In this document: positions 63,909 to 64,000 of the stretch, in pieces
How positions within the stretch are numbered: the stretch's first letter is position 1
Layout of the letters: the number at the start of each line of letters is the position of its first letter
Assembly: GCF_004363305.1 (NCBI RefSeq)
Contig: NZ_SNZA01000002.1
Span: 496,001-560,000 of the forward strand
Direction: 5' to 3'
DNA length: 64,000 nucleotides
Origin: Marinomonas communis
Lineage (GTDB): Bacteria; Pseudomonadota; Gammaproteobacteria; Pseudomonadales; Marinomonadaceae
Made by a program: the position numbers and the translations under genes
The notes under the pieces: model-generated
Databases searched by the model: none
What the model was told of the DNA's origin: nothing
Seen by the model: the letters and a program-made list of their open reading frames with translations, nothing else

Positions 63909-64000
63909 GTGAGGCGACAGCAGTTGTTCCGTATCTTTCTTTTCATATTGCCATTGGTGTTTACTGGCGCTGGCTGGACGTTTACGTTCAATCAGCCTGC
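63909..64000 (+). CDS. Start of a gene running off the window
   Basis: GTG at 63909 preceded by AGGAG (63896-63900, spacing 8). 30 codons are open to the window end, with a basic start followed by a hydrophobic stretch (RIFLFILPLVFTGAGWTFTF), consistent with a signal peptide or membrane anchor. The family cannot be told. Confidence 0.5.
   Translation, partial: MRRQQLFRIFLFILPLVFTGAGWTFTFNQP

Noticed and set aside
1-64000. Mobile elements, CRISPR arrays or prophage remnants
   Set aside because: No transposase or integrase genes, no direct-repeat arrays and no att-like duplication at tRNA-Leu were seen; base composition looks even.

Overview
The window reads as chromosomal core sequence from a marine-type gammaproteobacterium, most like the Oceanospirillales (Reinekea/Saccharospirillum/Marinomonas-like). 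This rests on moderate GC content, a BCCT osmolyte carrier, many signalling genes, and several gene orders shared with Pseudomonas: metX-metW-DUF4426-rdgB-hemW, rsmD-M16-ftsY-ftsE-ftsX-rpoH, gshB-tonB3 and tkt-epd-pgk-fba. The genus is an inference. I see no insertion sequence, phage, CRISPR array or rRNA operon; there is one tRNA (Leu, anticodon UAG).

Layout. 0-14.5 kb: a membrane diguanylate cyclase; a Fur-box-controlled TonB-dependent receptor; a TetR / AhpD-like pair that diverges across two TetR operators; a VOC protein and a LysR regulator; a SulP anion transporter; an AraC regulator divergent from an atypical AroE-family dehydrogenase; yicC and rph; a small secreted protein of unknown function; and a 5'-nucleotidase lipoprotein. 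14.7-34.3 kb is a sugar-uptake region. It holds a glucose-type ABC transporter (GtsABC plus ATPase), a GltR/GtsS-like two-component system, fructokinase, and an alpha-glucoside operon (aglE-F-G-K, a GH13 alpha-glucosidase and a LacI regulator). A three-gene signalling module (PAS histidine kinase, small Rcp-type receiver, REC-GGDEF-EAL protein) sits inside it. Glucose and fructose released from sucrose-like alpha-glucosides would be taken up and phosphorylated by neighbouring genes, although no glucokinase is visible here.

34.3-45.6 kb: a DEDDh exonuclease beside a cNMP/CBS/DUF294 protein, a GDT1-type manganese exporter behind a clear yybP-ykoY manganese riboswitch, a BCCT transporter with a structured leader, the hemW-rdgB-DUF4426-metW-metX operon, and a chemoreceptor. 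45.6-57.7 kb: rsmD, a catalytically degenerate M16 protein, ftsYEX, rpoH with a possible sigma-E promoter, tonB3-gshB, a TolC-family outer-membrane protein, rsmE and metK. 58-64 kb: tkt, epd, pgk, fba, tRNA-Leu and the start of one more gene.

The most interesting unexplained item is the metK leader. It contains a terminator and a mutually exclusive antiterminator that share one arm, and it resembles no S-adenosylmethionine riboswitch class I can recognise. Second are the three-gene histidine kinase / receiver / c-di-GMP module inside the sugar region and several unusually structured untranslated leaders (BCCT, pgk-fba, and the spacers between binding-protein and permease genes).
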